In this document: in pieces, positions 13,422 to 15,319 of the stretch | Position numbering within the stretch: the first letter of the stretch is position 1 | Layout: each line of letters opens with the position of its first letter | Source: Vulcanimicrobiota bacterium | GTDB lineage: Bacteria; Vulcanimicrobiota; Xenobia; Xenobiales; JADMJV01 | Reading direction: 5' to 3' | DNA: 15,319 nt | Assembly (NCBI GenBank): GCA_023447635.1 | Contig: JAEXNA010000226.1 | Span: forward strand, 1-15,319 | The notes under the pieces: model-generated | The model's input: the letters and a program-made list of their open reading frames with translations, nothing else | The model's database searches: none | Told to the model about the DNA's origin: nothing | Translations under genes and position numbers: made by a program

Positions 13422-14150
13422 GTGAAAGTCGAAAAACACTCCTGGTTTAGCCCCTCCCTTGGTCTGAACATGCCGGTGGCCGTGTACGGTCACTGGGGTG
13501 TCCCGATTCTGTTCTTCCCTACCGCCTCAGCCGATTTCGAAGAGTTAGAGCGCTTCGGGATGATCGACGCCCTGTCTCACCACATCGAGTCAGGCAAGGT
13601 CAAGATCATCAGCGTCAACGCCATCAACGACCTGAGTTGGTTCGACGACGACATCCATCCCGGCGAACGGGTCTGGCGTCAAGAGCTTTATGACCGTTAT
13701 CTGACCCGCGAACTGGTACCGTTTATCCACGGTAACTGCGGCGGTCCGATGGCGATCGCCACGGCCGGAGCTTCCATGGGCGCCTATCACGCCATGAACG
13801 CTTTGGCGCGCCACCCCGAGGTCTTCCGCTGGACCATCTGCATGAGCGGGTTTTACGATCCGACCACCTACCTGGACGGATACTGGAACGACCTGTGCTA
13901 CTTCCACATTCCGCCCTCCTACCTGTCCCACGCGCACGGCTCTCCCCAGAAATGGCTGCTGGACACGGCCTCGGTCAACGTGATCTGCGGACAGGGGCCC
14001 TGGGAGCGCCTGGACTGGAGCTACGGCATGCACCACGCCCTGCAGCGCGGCGGCATCCCCCACAACTTCGACCTGTGGGGACACGACGTCTCCCACGACT
14101 GGCCCTGGTGGAAGAAGCAGATGAACCTCTACATCGAACGCCTATTCTAA
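13422..14150 (+). CDS. Putative esterase (alpha/beta hydrolase, esterase-D-like family)
   Basis: GTG 13422 is the start (GAGGA at 13406-13410, spacing 11, rather long). The 242-residue cytoplasmic protein matches the putative-esterase (PF00756-like) pattern. A central strand VPILFFPTASADF (27-39) leads to the nucleophile elbow TAGASMGAYHA with Ser118. The C-terminal WGHDVSHDWPWW (219-230) supplies the catalytic His (221 or 225), and GQGPWE (190-195) is a candidate acid loop. No signal peptide is present, in contrast to its upstream neighbour. The 66-base gap to the exported hydrolase and the lack of a terminator there suggest one transcript. The strong terminator at 14156 closes the unit. The substrate is unknown. 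Confidence 0.88.
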   Translation: MKVEKHSWFSPSLGLNMPVAVYGHWGVPILFFPTASADFEELERFGMIDALSHHIESGKVKIISVNAINDLSWFDDDIHPGERVWRQELYDRYLTRELVPFIHGNCGGPMAIATAGASMGAYHAMNALARHPEVFRWTICMSGFYDPTTYLDGYWNDLCYFHIPPSYLSHAHGSPQKWLLDTASVNVICGQGPWERLDWSYGMHHALQRGGIPHNFDLWGHDVSHDWPWWKKQMNLYIERLF

Positions 14151-14155
14151 AGACG

Positions 14156-14196
14156 AAAAAGGCCGGCTTCCCAGGGACTGGGGAGCCGGCCTTTTT
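14156..14196. terminator. Bidirectional intrinsic terminator
   Basis: A 17-bp stem with one G-T wobble (AAAAAGGCCGGCTTCCC paired with GGGGAGCCGGCCTTTTT) has a 7-nt loop and carries A/T tracts at both ends. It lies 6 bases after the esterase stop and 9 bases from the convergent Spy-like stop, so it can end transcription from both sides. Confidence 0.95.
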
Positions 14197-14204
14197 ATCG
14201 AAGC

Positions 14205-14813
14205 CTATTCCGGGCGCTCGCCGCGCGGTCCGCCCGGGGGCCGCTCGGGCCGTTCACTTTTGAGTTTGTCGAACTCCGCCGCCTGCTGCGGGGTGAGAAC
14301 TGCGCGAATTTCGGCGTCGATCGCCTCACGCTCGGCTTCTCGCTTGGCTCGGAACGCTTCCCGCTGCTCCGGGGTCAGGTTGGCCATCGGTCCCGAACCG
14401 GGAGGTCCATCCGGGCGCCCGCGACGCTCCTTGCCCTCGCCCTTCGGCTCCTTCTTGCCTTCCGGACGCTCGGCTCGCTCCGCGACTCGCTCCTTGTGAC
14501 GCTCTTCCCATTCCTTGCGGCGGGCCTCCATCTCTGCGCGCTGCTCCGGGGTAAGAGTGGCCTCGAAGGCCTGACGCTCGGCTTTGGCCTTGGCCATATG
14601 ACGCTCGAAGATCTGCTTGATCTGCGTCTGCTGCTCGCTGGTCAGGTCCAGACGCTCGGCCAGAAAACTCATATGTCCGCCCCCGGGTCCGCGTTCGCCG
14701 CCCGGTCCGGGCTGGGCCATCGCCGCCCCTCCCTGGCCAAACCAGAGAGTACCAGCCAGCGCCAGGGCGCCGATTCCACGAGTGATGTTTTTCGTAAAGC
14801 TCATTGTTGCCAT
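14205..14813 (-). CDS. Spy/CpxP-like periplasmic LTxxQ-motif protein
   Basis: This 202-residue secreted protein has a signal peptide ending at AAMA (residues 30-33) before QPGPGGERG. Four LTxxQ-type motifs are present: LTSEQ (57-61), LTPEQ (87-91), LTPEQ (146-150) and LTPQQ (173-177). Spy and CpxP normally have two, so this looks like two units joined by a very charged Glu/Lys/Arg linker (about 92-140). The C-terminus is Pro/Gly/Arg-rich. By family, it would be an ATP-independent periplasmic chaperone or envelope stress sensor. The ATG at 14813 lies only 3 bases after AAAGGAG, and a second ATG at 14804 (MSFTKN) is 12 bases after it. Either may be used, and both give a valid signal peptide. 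Divergent from the small secreted protein at 15055. Confidence 0.85.
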   Translation of the reverse strand: MATMSFTKNITRGIGALALAGTLWFGQGGAAMAQPGPGGERGPGGGHMSFLAERLDLTSEQQTQIKQIFERHMAKAKAERQAFEATLTPEQRAEMEARRKEWEERHKERVAERAERPEGKKEPKGEGKERRGRPDGPPGSGPMANLTPEQREAFRAKREAEREAIDAEIRAVLTPQQAAEFDKLKSERPERPPGGPRGERPE

Positions 14814-14931
14814 CGTCTCCTTTGTCTCCGGACCTGATGGCCCTGTGCTACCAAACTATTCGCCTGGTCTGAGGGATTCCTTAAGCCGCAGTAAACCTCC
14901 CCTGATGACACACTCTTTGGACATTTGCAAG

Positions 14932-14997
14932 AGGTTTCGAGACCTGGCTGTCTGCAGCGACCGGGGTATACACCCCAGATATCCTCGGGCGTCTGGG
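14932..14997. promoter_or_regulatory. Cluster of palindromes in a divergent promoter region
   Basis: Three dyads lie in 66 bases between the divergent Spy-like gene and the secreted acidic protein gene: AGGTTTCGAGACCT (14932-14945, one G-T wobble), GGGGTATACACCCC (14963-14976, one mismatch) and CCCAGA 14974-14979 / TCTGGG 14992-14997. They may be operators or form RNA hairpins in the 15055 leader. I cannot define -35/-10 elements with confidence in this 241-bp gap. Confidence 0.4.
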
Positions 14998-15054
14998 ATC
15001 TGTGTCGTGACGAGATTAGTCTTGTACTTGGAGTCATGAAAAAGGAGACTCGTC

Positions 15055-15319
15055 ATGCTCAAAACCACATTCGCCGTTCTGCTCGCACTTACGCTGACTG
15101 CCGGAGCGGCCACTCATAACCATCAGTCGGCTTCCCACACCGTAGCCGCCGCGCCGGCCGCGCCAACCCCTGCCCAGCCGGTCGAAACGACCGACCCGGG
15201 CTGGGACGACACCGCCGACACCTCCGACGAGATGAACGAAACGCTGCTGGAGATCGATACCGATAGCAGCCCTGACGTCCATCTCGAAACCGACCTGCGC
15301 AACAACGTCCACTCTCCTC
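15055..15319 (+). CDS. Small secreted acidic protein, 3'-truncated by window edge
   Basis: The ATG at 15055 follows AAGGAG (15042-15047) at an ideal 7 bases. The frame stays open to the window end, giving 88 residues so far. It begins with a clear signal peptide, MLKTTFAVLLALTLTAGAA, cleaved near AGAA or AAT. A His/Ser stretch (THNHQSASH) and an Ala/Pro spacer (AAAPAAPTPAQP) follow, then an Asp/Glu/Thr-rich region (TTDPGWDDTADTSDEMNE...). I recognise no domain. The protein is probably periplasmic or surface-exposed; its function is unknown and more of it lies beyond the window. The ATG at 15036 is in another frame that stops at 15119 and is not preferred. Confidence 0.75.
   Translation, partial: MLKTTFAVLLALTLTAGAATHNHQSASHTVAAAPAAPTPAQPVETTDPGWDDTADTSDEMNETLLEIDTDSSPDVHLETDLRNNVHSP

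Noticed and set aside
1..15319. CRISPR array, insertion sequence, prophage or toxin-antitoxin system
   Set aside because: No evenly spaced direct repeats, transposase/integrase motifs, phage structural proteins or paired small toxin/antitoxin genes were found.

Overview
The window is GC-rich, densely coded bacterial chromosome with clear Shine-Dalgarno sites (GGAGG, AAGGAG, GAGGAG) before most starts. Signal peptides, a probable lipoprotein with a DUF4142 domain and a Spy/CpxP-like periplasmic protein suggest an organism with a periplasm, so probably a diderm. The phylum cannot be fixed from the sequence. The C-terminal LigA text resembles high-GC Terrabacteria-type ligases, but that is only an impression. 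I see no rRNA, tRNA, CRISPR array, transposase or integrase.

Layout. Positions 1-1692 hold the 3' four-fifths of ligA (NAD-dependent DNA ligase; the start and catalytic lysine lie outside the window). A minus-strand ATP-grasp ligase follows (1923-3188). Divergent from it is a 79-codon remnant of a glutathione S-transferase that has lost its middle in frame (3293-3532). Next comes an FHA-GAF-class III nucleotide cyclase signalling protein (3615-5096), convergent with a minus-strand GHSQG serine hydrolase (5128-5976). A 228-bp divergent gap with a string of perfect stem-loops leads into a solo molybdopterin-binding subunit of the xanthine dehydrogenase/aldehyde oxidoreductase family (6205-8403). 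Two paralogous small TerB-like proteins (8516-8902 and 9978-10334) bracket an opposite-strand DUF4142 lipoprotein (8905-9690). The second TerB-like gene is preceded by a G-run and dyad-rich block. A compact GH13 amylase-family enzyme (10405-11538) converges on a minus-strand metallo-beta-lactamase-fold hydrolase (11555-12247). Divergent from that are an exported alpha/beta hydrolase (12363-13355) and an esterase (13422-14150), probably co-transcribed. A strong bidirectional terminator (14156-14196) separates them from a convergent LTxxQ-repeat Spy-like periplasmic protein (14205-14813). The window ends in the 5' part of a small secreted acidic protein (15055 onward) that the window edge cuts off.

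Functionally this looks like a mixed chromosomal neighbourhood, not one pathway. It combines DNA replication/repair, second-messenger signalling, five hydrolases, envelope stress-type proteins and one molybdoenzyme subunit. No complete novel defence or biosynthetic system is evident. The most distinctive signals are the structured leader of the molybdoenzyme gene, the orphan state of that subunit, the in-frame gutted GST gene, the cyclase with altered FHA and substrate-pocket residues, and the TerB/DUF4142/TerB arrangement.
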